From assembly GCF_030651915.1 (NCBI RefSeq), contig NZ_JAUSBV010000006.1, forward strand, positions 1 through 57,431: a stretch of DNA of 57,431 nt. Direction: 5' to 3'. The notes under the pieces were generated by a model, which was not told the DNA's origin, searched no databases, and saw nothing but the letters and a program-made list of their open reading frames with translations. Position numbers and translations under genes: made by a program. Positions 1 through 8,259 of the stretch are shown here, piece after piece. This DNA comes from Parvibaculum sp. Lineage in GTDB: Bacteria > Pseudomonadota > Alphaproteobacteria > Parvibaculales > Parvibaculaceae. Each line of letters opens with the position of its first letter. The first letter of the stretch is position 1.

Positions 1-2
1 TA

Positions 3-841
3 GGTTCTGTACTCATAAAGGGATTCCGCTGACAGGCGAAGCGTGATTCACTTTCTCTCTCGGTTTTCTGGGAGGGAGAGATGGGACGGTTCGATCTGAG
101 CGATGCGGAATGGGCTTTAATCAAGCCTTTGTTGCCGAACAAGCCGCGCGGGGTGGCGCGGGTGAATGACCGTCGGGTTCTGAATGGCATCTTCTATGTG
201 CTGCGGACAGGCTCACCCTGGCGCGATCTGCCGGAGCGCTATGGGCCGTACACGACGGTCTACAATCGCTTCAACCGCTGGGCCAAGGCTGGCGTATGGG
301 TGCGGATCTTCGAGGCCTTGGCGGCCAGATCGCCTCACTCGATGGCATTTATCGACAGCTCCATCATCCGCGCTCACCAGCATGCCGCCGGTGGAAAAAA
401 GGGGGCGAAGATCACGCCATCGGCCGCTCTCGTGGCGGACTGAGCACCAAGATCAACGCCCTCGTCGACGAGAACGGCCTGCCCGTACGTCTCATATTGA
501 CGGCCGGCCAGGCCCACGATCTACGCGCGGCACCGCATCTGCTCGCCGGTCTGAAGTGCCGCCACGTCGTCGCCGACCGCGGCTATGACGCCGACGCGCT
601 GCTGGCCCTGATCAGAGCCAGCGGCGCCAAAGCCCACATCCCGTCGACCAGCCAGCGCCTGATCCATCGCTCCGTCAACAAGCGCATCTATCGGCAGCGC
701 AATCTGGTCGAGCGCTTCTTCAACAAGCTCAAGCACTTCAGGCGCGTCGCCACGCGCTTCGACAAGCTCGCACGCAACTTCCTCGCTGCGGTCGCCATCG
801 CTTCAATCCGGATATGGGCCCGTGCTTATGAGTCCACTACC
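3..841 (+). mobile_element. IS5-family (IS427-group-like) insertion sequence, complete copy
   Basis: This is an 839-bp element with imperfect terminal inverted repeats. The left end reads GGTTCTGTACTCATAA and the right end, on the opposite strand, reads GGTAGTGGACTCATAA. It is flanked by the dinucleotide TA on both sides (1-2 and 842-843), as expected for a TA target duplication. It carries one transposase in two overlapping frames. The left end recurs exactly at 57293. The family assignment comes from the transposase sequence and the two-frame layout; the exact IS name needs an ISfinder search. Confidence 0.92.
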
Positions 842-844
842 TAG
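81..844 (+). CDS. IS5-family transposase, made by -1 frameshift from two overlapping frames
   Basis: The first frame (81-443, 120 aa) holds the N-terminal region and the first acidic residue (AFIDSSIIRAH). The second frame (open from 296 to 844) holds VVADRGYDAD and NLVERFFNKLK, completing a DDE catalytic set. The frames join at a textbook slippery heptamer A-AAA-AAG at 395-401, in the correct zero-frame phase. A -1 slip there gives GKKGGEDHAIGRSRGG, matching the family consensus through the join. The product would be about 254 aa and catalyse cut-and-paste transposition. Its stop codon is TAG at 842-844, made of the TA target plus one flanking base, so termination depends on the insertion site. 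Confidence 0.9.
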
Positions 845-1350
845 CCCGCTTCCGGCGGCTTTTCGATGGCGCCCCTGACGCCGGTGAAGGCGCCGATGTC
901 GAGCTCGCGATAGAGCAGCCGCGCCGGATCGACCGGGCCGGGCATCGTCAGCCGCCCCGGCGGCACCGGCCCGAAACCGACCCGCGCGTAATAAGGCGCA
1001 TCGCCGACCAGAATGACGAGGCGGTGCCCGAGCGCCTTCGCATCGGCCAGCCCCTTTTCCATCAGCTTGATGCCGCAACCCTTGCCGCGCAGCTGCGGCT
1101 CGACGGCGAGCGGACCGAGCATCAGTCCCGGCCGGCCGCCGATCAGGATCGGCCAGAAGCTCAAGGCGCCGACCATGCGCCGCTCGGCGCCCTCGCCCGT
1201 AAAGGCGACATAGCAAAGCTCCGGCACCGGATGGTTGCCCTCGCGCAGCCGCTGCGCGGCCTTGGCATAACGGCCGGGACCGAAGGACAGGTCGAGCAGC
1301 GCTTCGATGGCAGGCCCGTGCTCGGGCCGCTCGGCGACGATTTCAAACAT
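841..1350 (-). CDS. GNAT-family N-acetyltransferase
   Basis: A 169-aa protein with a single GNAT fold. LGPLAVEPQLRGKGCGIKLM (about residues 76-95) is the acetyl-CoA binding motif A, and APYYARVGF near residue 120 is the usual motif B. The family transfers acetyl groups to small amines or protein N-termini; the substrate cannot be read from sequence. The length is normal for the family. The stop codon TAG is formed by the TA at 842-843 plus base 841, which belongs to the IS. The IS therefore either landed in the original stop codon or cut off a few C-terminal residues. No neighbour shares its strand. Confidence 0.8.
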   Translation of the reverse strand: MFEIVAERPEHGPAIEALLDLSFGPGRYAKAAQRLREGNHPVPELCYVAFTGEGAERRMVGALSFWPILIGGRPGLMLGPLAVEPQLRGKGCGIKLMEKGLADAKALGHRLVILVGDAPYYARVGFGPVPPGRLTMPGPVDPARLLYRELDIGAFTGVRGAIEKPPEAG

Positions 1351-1726
1351 CGGAATTTCTTTCAGGCAGTGAACGCGAAAACAGGCTGAACCGCTTGCCC
1401 GTTGCGCTTTTGGCCCTCGCGCTCAGACGCGGGACGGCCGGATCGCACGGGCGTGCAAGGAACGGGGAGCACCTCGGCTCCCTTCCCTCATTCGTCGTCG
1501 CTGCATTGCGCCGCGTGCCATTTTCGTCGATCCATCTCGGGGCCGCCCGCCTTGGGGGTCAGCCGCTGCCTTGAACGATTAGTCGGGTAGCACGGCCAAA
1601 TCCTTGCGTAAAGCCTCATGGCGGTCACACCGGGAATGAAAAAGGCTGGAACGGCGGCGCCCCCATCGGCTAGCTTGCCCGCCAACACGGGAAACCCCAA
1701 AGACAACGAGAGACAGGGAGCAAGCC
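1351..1726. other. 376-bp intergenic region without a recognisable gene
   Basis: The region lies between divergent genes, the acetyltransferase (left, minus) and the SDR (right, plus). The short frames inside it have composition typical of shadows. I see no tRNA, strong hairpin or repeat. A purine-rich Shine-Dalgarno (GGGAG) sits about 10 bases before the SDR start. Promoters for both genes presumably lie here, but none stands out. Confidence 0.5.
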
Positions 1727-2641
1727 ATGGGACTTCTTGAGGGCAAGGTGGTGCTGGTCACCGGCGCGGCAGGCGGCATCGGCCGCGAATGCGCACTGAT
1801 CGCGGCGAAACAGGGCGCCAAGATCGTGGTCAACGACCTCGGCGGCAGCGTCAAGGGCGGCGACGAGGGCAACGCCTCGGCCGCGCAAAAGACCGTCGAC
1901 GAGATCAAGGCGGCCGGCGGCGAGGCGGTCGCCAATTCCGACAGCGTCTCGATGAAGTCGGGCGCCGAAAACATGATCGCCCAGGCGCTCGATACCTTCG
2001 GCGGCCTGCACTCGATCATCAGCCCGGCTGGCATCCTGCGCGACGGCATGTTCCACAAGATGCCCGACGAGGACTGGGACGCCGTGCTCGAAGTGCATCT
2101 GAAGGGGAGCTACAACATCACCCGCGCCGCCATCAATCACTTCCGCGAACAGCAGGAGGGCAACTTCGTCCTCTTCACCTCGACAAGCGGATTGATCGGC
2201 AATATCGGCCAGGCGAACTACGCCGCCGCCAAGATGGGAATTGCCGGCCTCTCGCGCATCATCGCCATGGAAGGCGCGGCGAAGAACGTCCGCTCCAACA
2301 TCATTGCGCCATTTGCCTGGACGCGCATGATCGCCACCATTCCGGTCAAGGACGAAGAATCGGCCAAGCGCGTCGAGCGCATGAAGAATGCGATGCGCGC
2401 CGAACAGGTCGGCAATTTCGCCGTCGCCCTCGCCGCTCCGTCCTGCACGACGAACGGCCAGATATTCTCCGTTCGCGGCAACGAGATCGTGCTCTTCTCA
2501 CAGCCCCGGCCCGTCAAGAGCGTCGCCCGCATCGACGGCTGGACGCCGGAAACGATCCTGTCCCACGGCCTGCCCGCCATGGCCGGCGGCTATACCGATC
2601 TCGGCAATACGGGTTCGGTGTTTACGTGGGAGCCGGTCTGA
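1727..2641 (+). CDS. Short-chain dehydrogenase/reductase, MFE-2/hydroxyacyl-CoA dehydrogenase-like
   Basis: A 304-aa classical SDR. The Rossmann glycine motif TGAAGGIG is at residues 12-19, the catalytic serine region TSTSG at 151-155, and the YxxxK pair is Tyr165/Lys169. The insertion around GGSVKGGDEGN and the overall length resemble the (3R)-hydroxyacyl-CoA dehydrogenase domain of peroxisomal-type multifunctional enzymes, so an acyl-CoA or steroid-type substrate is plausible. That is an inference. The usual NAG motif reads SPAG here (99-102). The gene stands alone and ends in a strong terminator just downstream. Confidence 0.85.
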   Translation: MGLLEGKVVLVTGAAGGIGRECALIAAKQGAKIVVNDLGGSVKGGDEGNASAAQKTVDEIKAAGGEAVANSDSVSMKSGAENMIAQALDTFGGLHSIISPAGILRDGMFHKMPDEDWDAVLEVHLKGSYNITRAAINHFREQQEGNFVLFTSTSGLIGNIGQANYAAAKMGIAGLSRIIAMEGAAKNVRSNIIAPFAWTRMIATIPVKDEESAKRVERMKNAMRAEQVGNFAVALAAPSCTTNGQIFSVRGNEIVLFSQPRPVKSVARIDGWTPETILSHGLPAMAGGYTDLGNTGSVFTWEPV

Positions 2642-2666
2642 ACCCTCGGCACGGGCTGGACAGATG

Positions 2667-2699
2667 AAACGGCCGGGTCTCCAATGACCCGGCCGTTTT
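2667..2699 (+). terminator. Rho-independent terminator after the SDR gene
   Basis: A perfect 12-bp stem, AACGGCCGGGTC (2668-2679) with GACCCGGCCGTT (2686-2697), has a 6-base loop. It is preceded by A and followed by a short T run, so it could work in both directions. Confidence 0.85.
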
Positions 2700-2716
2700 G
2701 ATTTCCGGAGCCCGGT

Positions 2717-2881
2717 ATGACGAAGCGCAAACCGCCGCCGAAGCCACGCAACCCCGTGGCCAAAGCGCTGGCCGATCCGCTGTTCCGCAAGCGCATCGTC
2801 AAGCCGAAGCGCAAATATTCCCGCAAGACGGACGAACCCCCCGTCGAGGACGATCAGCCGGCAGACGACGAGACGGACTGA
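2717..2881 (+). CDS. Small basic protein resembling ribosome-rescue factor ArfA
   Basis: A 54-aa protein starting at ATG 2717 behind GGAG, 7 bases upstream. It is very basic in the first two thirds and acidic at the end. The core ALADPLFRKRIVKPKRKYSRK closely follows the ArfA (PF03889) signature A-L-x-D-P-L-F-R-x-R-x-x-K-x-K. The KGKGSY part is shortened to KRKYSRK and the hydrophobic degron-like tail is missing. ArfA recruits RF2 to ribosomes stalled without a stop codon. Whether this protein does so is inference from the motif. It overlaps the convergent LysR gene by 28 bases. Confidence 0.6.
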   Translation: MTKRKPPPKPRNPVAKALADPLFRKRIVKPKRKYSRKTDEPPVEDDQPADDETD

Positions 2882-3792
2882 GCGACGCCTTCCCACCGCG
2901 CCTTGCCCGGCCCGAAATGCTCGACCGCGAAATCGACAAAGGCACGCACCTTGGCCGAGAGATGCCGCGCATGCGGATAGATGACATGAAGCGTCAGCGG
3001 CGGCATCGACCAGTCGTCAAGCGCGCGCACCAGACGTCCGGCACGAAGGTCCTCATGGCAAATGAAATCGGGCGCGAGGCAAAGCGCCGAGCCCGCCCGC
3101 ATCAGCGGCAACATCGCATCGGCATTGTTGCAGAAGAAACGTCCCTTGACCTCGGCCGTTTCGCGCTGGCCCGTGCTGCGTGTGAACGTCATCTGGCCCG
3201 GCTTCGCAAGCAGCGTGTAGAGCATGAAGGGATGCGTCGCGAGATCGGCCGGCCGCTCCGGCTGCCCCTGCTTCTCGAAATAGGCCGGCGCACCGACGAT
3301 GAAACGTTCGACCGGCGCAAGCTGCCGCGCAATCAGACTTGAATCCTCGAGTTCCGAAATCCTGAGCGACACATCGAACCCTTCCTCGATCAGGTCGACC
3401 CGGCGGTCGTTGAGCACGAGATCGATGTCGAGATCGGGATAGCGCGCAAGGAATGCCGGCAGCACCGGCCCGAGTTCACGAATGCCGAAGCTCATCGGCG
3501 CGTTGACGCGCAGCCGTCCGCGCACCTGGCCTTCAACGCAATTGGCCTCGGCGGCTGCCTCCTCCGCCTCGGCGACGATGCGGTTCGCCCGCTCGAAAAC
3601 CAGCGCGCCCGCCTCGGTGACGGCGACACGCCGTGTCGTCCGGTTGAGCAGGCGGACACCAAGCTGGTCTTCCAGCGCCGAAACCTGGCGGCTGACCACC
3701 GATTTGGAGAGCCCCAGCGCCTCGGCCGCAGCGGTGAAGCCGCCCAGCTCGACAACCCGGGCAAAAACCGCAAACCCGTTGAGATCCGTCAT
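2854..3792 (-). CDS. LysR-family transcriptional regulator of the quinone-reductase operon
   Basis: A 312-aa regulator. The N-terminal winged helix-turn-helix (residues 1-60, FTAAAEALGLSKSVVSRQVSALE) is followed by a periplasmic-binding-like effector domain with RLRVNAPMSFG at its start. The start at 3792 is preferred over the longer frame (to 3927) because it has AAGGA eight bases upstream and matches the usual LysR N-terminus. The gene is transcribed divergently from wrbA, the standard LysR arrangement, with two perfect inverted repeats in the shared promoter. The family normally activates the neighbour and represses itself; a quinone or electrophile co-inducer is inferred from the neighbours. 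Confidence 0.88.
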   Translation of the reverse strand: MTDLNGFAVFARVVELGGFTAAAEALGLSKSVVSRQVSALEDQLGVRLLNRTTRRVAVTEAGALVFERANRIVAEAEEAAAEANCVEGQVRGRLRVNAPMSFGIRELGPVLPAFLARYPDLDIDLVLNDRRVDLIEEGFDVSLRISELEDSSLIARQLAPVERFIVGAPAYFEKQGQPERPADLATHPFMLYTLLAKPGQMTFTRSTGQRETAEVKGRFFCNNADAMLPLMRAGSALCLAPDFICHEDLRAGRLVRALDDWSMPPLTLHVIYPHARHLSAKVRAFVDFAVEHFGPGKARWEGVAQSVSSSAG

Positions 3793-3795
3793 CAC

Positions 3796-3817
3796 ATTGT
3801 TCCTTATTAGCAACAAT
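3796..3817. promoter_or_regulatory. Inverted repeat at the LysR start, probable autoregulatory site
   Basis: ATTGTT (3796-3801) and AACAAT (3812-3817) form a perfect 6-bp inverted repeat with a 10-base spacer. It sits 3-25 bases upstream of the LysR start codon, fitting the T-N-A dyad type of LysR operator and negative autoregulation. Confidence 0.5.
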
Positions 3818-3840
3818 CTGTTCCAATATGTCTGCATTGT

Positions 3841-3863
3841 ATCTAATTCAATGCCAATTAGAT
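3841..3863. promoter_or_regulatory. Perfect LysR-type operator between lysR and wrbA
   Basis: ATCTAATT (3841-3848) and AATTAGAT (3856-3863) form a perfect 8-bp inverted repeat around a 7-base spacer, containing T-N11-A. It lies about 54 bases upstream of the wrbA start and 49 bases from the LysR start, the normal place for the recognition site of a divergent LysR regulator. Confidence 0.65.
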
Positions 3864-3916
3864 AGGAGACATAGATTTGACGACATCCCCTTTGGGGGCC
3901 TGAACAGGAGGGCGGC

Positions 3917-4528
3917 ATGGCCGACAAGACCAGGATTCTCGTGCTCTACCACAGCGCCTACGGACATATCGAAACGCTGGCGAAAGCCGTCGCCGAGGGC
4001 GCGGGCAGCGTCGGCGGTGTCGAGGTGACGTTGAAGCGCGTTCCCGAAACCATGCCCGAAGAGGCAATGAAGAACGCGGGCATGAAGGTCGACCAAGAGG
4101 CGCCGGTCGCCAGCCCTCAGGAACTTGCCGACTATGACGGTATTGTCTTTGGCAGCCCAACCCGCTTCGGCAACATGACGGGCCAGATGCGCACCTTCCT
4201 CGACCAGACGGGCGGCCTCTGGTCGAAGGGCGCGCTGGCCGGCAAGCCGGGCAGCGTCTTCACCTCGACCGGCACCGGGGGCGGCAATGAGACGACCATC
4301 ACCTCGTTTCACTCGACACTGCTCCATCACGGCATGGTCGTTGTAGGCCTGCCCTATTCGGTCGGTACTGAGTTGTTCGATATTTCGGAAGTCCGCGGCG
4401 GCTCGCCTTACGGCGCATCGACGCTGGCCGGCGGCGACGGCAAGCGCCAGCCGAGCAAGAAGGAACTGAGCCTCGCGCGAAAACAGGGTGCGCATGTCGC
4501 GGCCATCGCGCAGAAACTGAAGCAATAG
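3917..4528 (+). CDS. wrbA: NAD(P)H:quinone oxidoreductase, WrbA type
   Basis: A 203-aa flavodoxin-like protein, close to the roughly 198 aa of E. coli WrbA. The FMN phosphate loop is [12 protein letters not shown] (11-22), followed by [13 protein letters not shown] and [11 protein letters not shown], both hallmark WrbA segments that bind FMN and build the tetramer. The enzyme reduces quinones by two electrons, avoiding semiquinones. It is the first gene of an operon with pirin (30-base gap) and glutathionyl-hydroquinone reductase (32-base gap). GGAGG precedes the start. The operon is probably controlled by the divergent LysR gene. Confidence 0.93.
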   Translation: MADKTRILVLYHSAYGHIETLAKAVAEGAGSVGGVEVTLKRVPETMPEEAMKNAGMKVDQEAPVASPQELADYDGIVFGSPTRFGNMTGQMRTFLDQTGGLWSKGALAGKPGSVFTSTGTGGGNETTITSFHSTLLHHGMVVVGLPYSVGTELFDISEVRGGSPYGASTLAGGDGKRQPSKKELSLARKQGAHVAAIAQKLKQ

Positions 4529-4558
4529 CGTCCGGCAAAAGGCCGGCGGGAGAAAATC

Positions 4559-5269
4559 ATGATCGACATTCGTCCACTCGAAAGCCTCGGCGGCGCCGAC
4601 CACGGCTGGCTGAAGGCAAAGCATCACTTCTCCTTCGCCGGCTACCACGATCCCGCCCGCATGGGCTGGGGCAAGCTGCGCGTCTGGAACGACGACCTGA
4701 TCCGTCCCGGCACGGGCTTTCCACAGCACGGCCATCGCGACATGGAAATCATCACCTATATTCGCGAGGGTGCGATCACCCACCGCGATCACCTCAACAA
4801 TGAAGGCCGGACAAAGGCCGGCGATGTGCAGGTGATGTCGGCCGGCAAAGGCATTCTGCACGAAGAGTGGAATCTCGAAGACAGCGACACACAACTCTTC
4901 CAGATCTGGATCGAAACGGCGCAAAACGGCATTCGCCCGCGCTGGGAGACGGCCTCCTTCCCGAAGGAAGACCGGAAAGGAAAGCTCGTCCCGCTGGCAA
5001 GCGGCAAGGCCGATGCGCCCGCCGAAGCCCTCTGGATCGCGCAGGACGCCGAAATTCTCGGCACAACACTCGACGCGAACACCGAAGTGACCCATGTCAC
5101 TCAGCCAGGCCGACTGGTCTATCTCGTGCCGGCCAAAGGCAGCGTGACGGTGAACGGCACGCGTGTGCCGGAGCGCGCCGGCGCGGCTATCCGTGGCGAA
5201 ACGGTGCTCACCATCCGGGCTTCGGAAGACGCAGAAATTCTGCTCGCCGACTTGCCGCCCGAAGATTGA
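4559..5269 (+). CDS. Pirin-family protein, YhhW-like quercetinase fold
   Basis: A 236-aa bicupin, the normal pirin length. The four metal ligands His57, His59, His101 and Glu103 (FPQHGHRDMEI and GILHEEWN) fall at the same positions as in E. coli YhhW, which oxidises the flavonol quercetin. The C-terminal cupin lacks these ligands, as is usual. The gene lies between two quinone-handling enzymes, so a role in clearing phenolics or quinones is likely. The true substrate is unknown. Confidence 0.88.
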   Translation: MIDIRPLESLGGADHGWLKAKHHFSFAGYHDPARMGWGKLRVWNDDLIRPGTGFPQHGHRDMEIITYIREGAITHRDHLNNEGRTKAGDVQVMSAGKGILHEEWNLEDSDTQLFQIWIETAQNGIRPRWETASFPKEDRKGKLVPLASGKADAPAEALWIAQDAEILGTTLDANTEVTHVTQPGRLVYLVPAKGSVTVNGTRVPERAGAAIRGETVLTIRASEDAEILLADLPPED

Positions 5270-5301
5270 CAGGCCAGGCGGCGCAACGAAAGGACAGCAA
5301 A

Positions 5302-6288
5302 ATGGGACTTCTGGTCGACGGAAAATGGACCGACAAGTGGTACGACACCAAGTCGACCGGCGGCCGCTTCAAACGCCAGGACGCCGCCTTCCGCAACTGG
5401 GTGACGGCGGACGGCGCACCGGGTCCCACGGGCGAAGGCGGCTTCATGGCCGAGGCCGGGCGCTATCATCTCTATGTATCGCTTGCCTGCCCCTGGGCGC
5501 ATCGCACGCTGATTTTCCGCGCGCTGAAAAAGCTCGACGACAAGATTTCGCTCTCGATCGTCGATCCGCTGATGCTGGAGGACGGCTGGACCCTGCGCGG
5601 CGAGGGCGGCACGCGTGACACGGTCAACGGCAAGACCCGCCTCCACGAAATCTATACGCTGGCAAAGCCCGACTACTCCGGCCGCGTCACGGTGCCGGTG
5701 TTGTGGGACAAGAAGACAGACGCCATCGTCTCCAACGAGTCCGCCGACATCATCCGCATGTTGAACTCGGCCTTCGATGGCGTGGATGGTGTCGATGACA
5801 CGCTCGATTTCTATCCGCGCGAACTGCGTGGCAATATCGATGCCGTCAACGAAGCCGTCTATGACAAGGTCAACAACGGCGTTTACAAAGCAGGCTTTGC
5901 CACCGACCAGTCCGTTTACGAAGAGGCCGTGACCGCACTCTTCGCCGAGCTCGACCGGATCGAAACAATCCTCTCCACGCAAAGCTGGCTCGCCGGCGAC
6001 CGGCTGACCGAAGCCGACTGGCGCCTCTTCACGACGCTCATCCGCTTCGACGCCGTCTATCACGGTCACTTCAAATGCAACCTGCGGCGCATCGCCGACT
6101 ATCCGAATCTCTCGGGCTTGCAGCGCAGGCTCTACAACATGCCGGGCATCGCGGCGACGGTGAGCTTCGACCATATCAAGCAGCACTATTACGGCAGTCA
6201 CAAAACGATCAACCCCACCGGTATTGTCCCGGTGGGGCCGATCCTCGATCTCGAAGAACCGCGCGAAAAGAAACGCGCCGCCTCCTGA
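5302..6288 (+). CDS. Glutathionyl-hydroquinone reductase (omega/Xi-class GST)
   Basis: A 328-aa protein starting at ATG 5302, with AAAGGA about 8 bases upstream. The catalytic cysteine is Cys63 in LACPWAHRTL, the same position as in E. coli YqjG, and the C-terminal all-helical GST domain contains SWLAGDRLTEADWRLF. The family removes glutathione from glutathionyl-hydroquinones, returning free hydroquinone. It is the last gene of the wrbA-pirin operon, which suggests a linear quinone-detoxification path: reduce the quinone, oxidise the aromatic, recycle thiol adducts. Confidence 0.9.
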   Translation: MGLLVDGKWTDKWYDTKSTGGRFKRQDAAFRNWVTADGAPGPTGEGGFMAEAGRYHLYVSLACPWAHRTLIFRALKKLDDKISLSIVDPLMLEDGWTLRGEGGTRDTVNGKTRLHEIYTLAKPDYSGRVTVPVLWDKKTDAIVSNESADIIRMLNSAFDGVDGVDDTLDFYPRELRGNIDAVNEAVYDKVNNGVYKAGFATDQSVYEEAVTALFAELDRIETILSTQSWLAGDRLTEADWRLFTTLIRFDAVYHGHFKCNLRRIADYPNLSGLQRRLYNMPGIAATVSFDHIKQHYYGSHKTINPTGIVPVGPILDLEEPREKKRAAS

Positions 6289-6291
6289 CGC

Positions 6292-6663
6292 TCAGTTGAC
6301 CGCCGACTGGCGCTTCTCGAGCACCTGCTTGATCGCAAGGCCGGTGTTGCGGTTTTCCTTGTAGCGCATCGAACGCGGCAGCGCGAAATGATAGGCACGC
6401 AAGGCGGCATCGTCGCTTTGTCGCATGAAGCGATCGACATCGGTGAAGACACAGGCCGATCTCAAATGTTGAGAGCGGCCAAAATCACCGCAATGGCGTA
6501 CGGCGCGACGCACCGCACGCTCTTGATCGCTATCGAGCTGCTTCAAGGCCGCCTCACTTGTCGGCAACGCGCTCCAGTCGACATTGTCCGCCGCCTGGGC
6601 AATGCCAATGCCGCCAAACGCCAGCGCCGCAACCACGCACCCACCGATGATCTTCCGTCTCAT
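6292..6663 (-). CDS. Secreted hypothetical protein
   Basis: A 123-aa protein. The start at 6663 is chosen because GGAGG lies 6 bases upstream and a clean signal peptide follows directly. This comprises MRRK, a hydrophobic stretch and a cleavage site at AQA (about residue 24). The mature part is charged, with two cysteines (RHCGDF and SACVF) that could form a disulphide in the periplasm, and no enzyme motif. I do not recognise the family. It is convergent with the hydroquinone reductase gene, only 3 bases away. Confidence 0.7.
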   Translation of the reverse strand: MRRKIIGGCVVAALAFGGIGIAQAADNVDWSALPTSEAALKQLDSDQERAVRRAVRHCGDFGRSQHLRSACVFTDVDRFMRQSDDAALRAYHFALPRSMRYKENRNTGLAIKQVLEKRQSAVN

Positions 6664-6828
6664 GGCAACCTCCATCTGCACGCCCGTCTCCGGCCGCGCC
6701 GTCGCAAGCCGCCCCGCCGGTCTTCTTTCTAGCTCGCAAATGTGGCGAAAAATAATCATGGGCAGAACCCCCGCACCCTCCTTAAGATCGGCCGTCAAAA
6801 GCGAGACATTCGAAGGGGATGCGGGCAA

Positions 6829-8256
6829 ATGGGCGGTTTTTCGGACTACGATAAATATGACGGTCTGGGCCTTGCCGCCCTGGTCAAGCGCGGCGATGTG
6901 AGCGCAAGCGACCTGCTCGACGAGGCGATCCTCCGCACCGAAACGATCAACCCGAAGATCAACGCCGTGGTGATGAAGCACTACGATGAAGCGCGCGCGC
7001 AGGTCGCGCGCGGCCTGCCCGAAGGCATTTTCAGCGGCGTACCCTTTCTGCTGAAAGACCTGCACCTGTTGCTCGAAGGCACGGTCACGACCTATGGCTC
7101 GGCGCTCTTCGAGGGCAACAAGGCGGATCACAATTCGACGCTGACCGAGCGCTATCTGAAGGCCGGTCTCGTCATATTCGGCAAAACCAACTCGCCCGAA
7201 TTCGGCCTCGCCGGCACCACCGAGCCGCGGCTCTACGGGGCCACGCGCAATCCGTGGAACATCGAGCATTCGCCGGGCGGTTCGTCGGGCGGCGCGGCGG
7301 CGGCGGTCGCGGCCGGCATTCTGCCTTTCGCGAATGCCAGCGACGGCGGCGGCTCGATCCGCATTCCGGCCGCCGCCTGCGGCCTCTTCGGATTGAAACC
7401 GACACGCGGCCGCACGCCGATGGGCCCCGATCGCGGTGAGGGCTGGGCGGGCCTCTCGATCTCGCATGTCGTCTCGCGCTCGGTGCGCGACAGCGCCGCC
7501 GCGCTCGACGCAACGGCCGGCGACGCGCCGGGCGATCCATACGCGGCGCCGGCCCCGGCGCGGCCCTTCCTGCAGAAAGTCGGCGCGAAGCCCGGCCGCC
7601 TGCGCATCGCCTTCACGACACGGCGCTCCGACGGTTCGCAATGTCACCCCGATGTCGTTGCGGCTGTGAAGGAAGCGGCGGCACTTTGCGAAAGCCTCGG
7701 CCATCATGTCGAGGAAGCCGCCCCGCCCCTCGTCCGCGAGGAAATCTCCCGCCATCAGGCCGTCATCGTCGGCGCCAATACCGGCCTTACCTTCCGCCAG
7801 CGCGCCCAGGCGCTCGGCCGCGAGGTGACGCAGAACGACGTTGAGCACATCACCTGGCTGATCGCGAAAAGCGCCGAAGCACGCGGCAGTGTCGACTATG
7901 CGGAAGCAACGCTTTTCATCCATCGCCTCGGCCGCCAGATCGCAACCTTTCAGGAGACATATGACATCCTGCTGGCGCCGACGCTCGGCGTGCCGCCGCT
8001 GCTGCTCGGCAAACTCGATATGATGTCCGCGGATGTCGGCGAATATATGCGCGTCAGCTACGAATACATGCCCGGCACCGCCATCGCCAACATGACCGGT
8101 CAACCCTCGATGTCGGTGCCGCTCAACTGGAATGCCGACGGTCTTCCGATCGGCACGATGTTTACCGGCCGCTTCGGCGACGAAGCGACACTGTTTCGTC
8201 TCGCGGCACAACTGGAGGAAGCCCGTCCCTGGGCCGGGCGAAGGCCCTCGCTCTGA
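6829..8256 (+). CDS. Amidase-signature hydrolase
   Basis: A 475-aa protein starting at ATG 6829 behind GAAGGGG. The amidase-signature triad is intact: Lys76 (FLLKDLH), cis-Ser152 (GGSSGGAA) and nucleophile Ser176 ([10 protein letters not shown]). The segment [10 protein letters not shown] and the long tail resemble the 6-aminohexanoate cyclic dimer hydrolase (NylA) branch, but general amidases share these features, so the substrate is open. No operon partner is visible; the upstream gene is divergent and the downstream gene convergent. Confidence 0.88.
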   Translation: MGGFSDYDKYDGLGLAALVKRGDVSASDLLDEAILRTETINPKINAVVMKHYDEARAQVARGLPEGIFSGVPFLLKDLHLLLEGTVTTYGSALFEGNKADHNSTLTERYLKAGLVIFGKTNSPEFGLAGTTEPRLYGATRNPWNIEHSPGGSSGGAAAAVAAGILPFANASDGGGSIRIPAAACGLFGLKPTRGRTPMGPDRGEGWAGLSISHVVSRSVRDSAAALDATAGDAPGDPYAAPAPARPFLQKVGAKPGRLRIAFTTRRSDGSQCHPDVVAAVKEAAALCESLGHHVEEAAPPLVREEISRHQAVIVGANTGLTFRQRAQALGREVTQNDVEHITWLIAKSAEARGSVDYAEATLFIHRLGRQIATFQETYDILLAPTLGVPPLLLGKLDMMSADVGEYMRVSYEYMPGTAIANMTGQPSMSVPLNWNADGLPIGTMFTGRFGDEATLFRLAAQLEEARPWAGRRPSL

Positions 8257-8259
8257 GCG

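Noticed and set aside
6292-8211. Long minus-strand open frame (639 aa) over the amidase gene
   Set aside because: Only its first 370 bases (6292-6663) have a ribosome site and signal peptide; the rest is antisense to a well-supported amidase.
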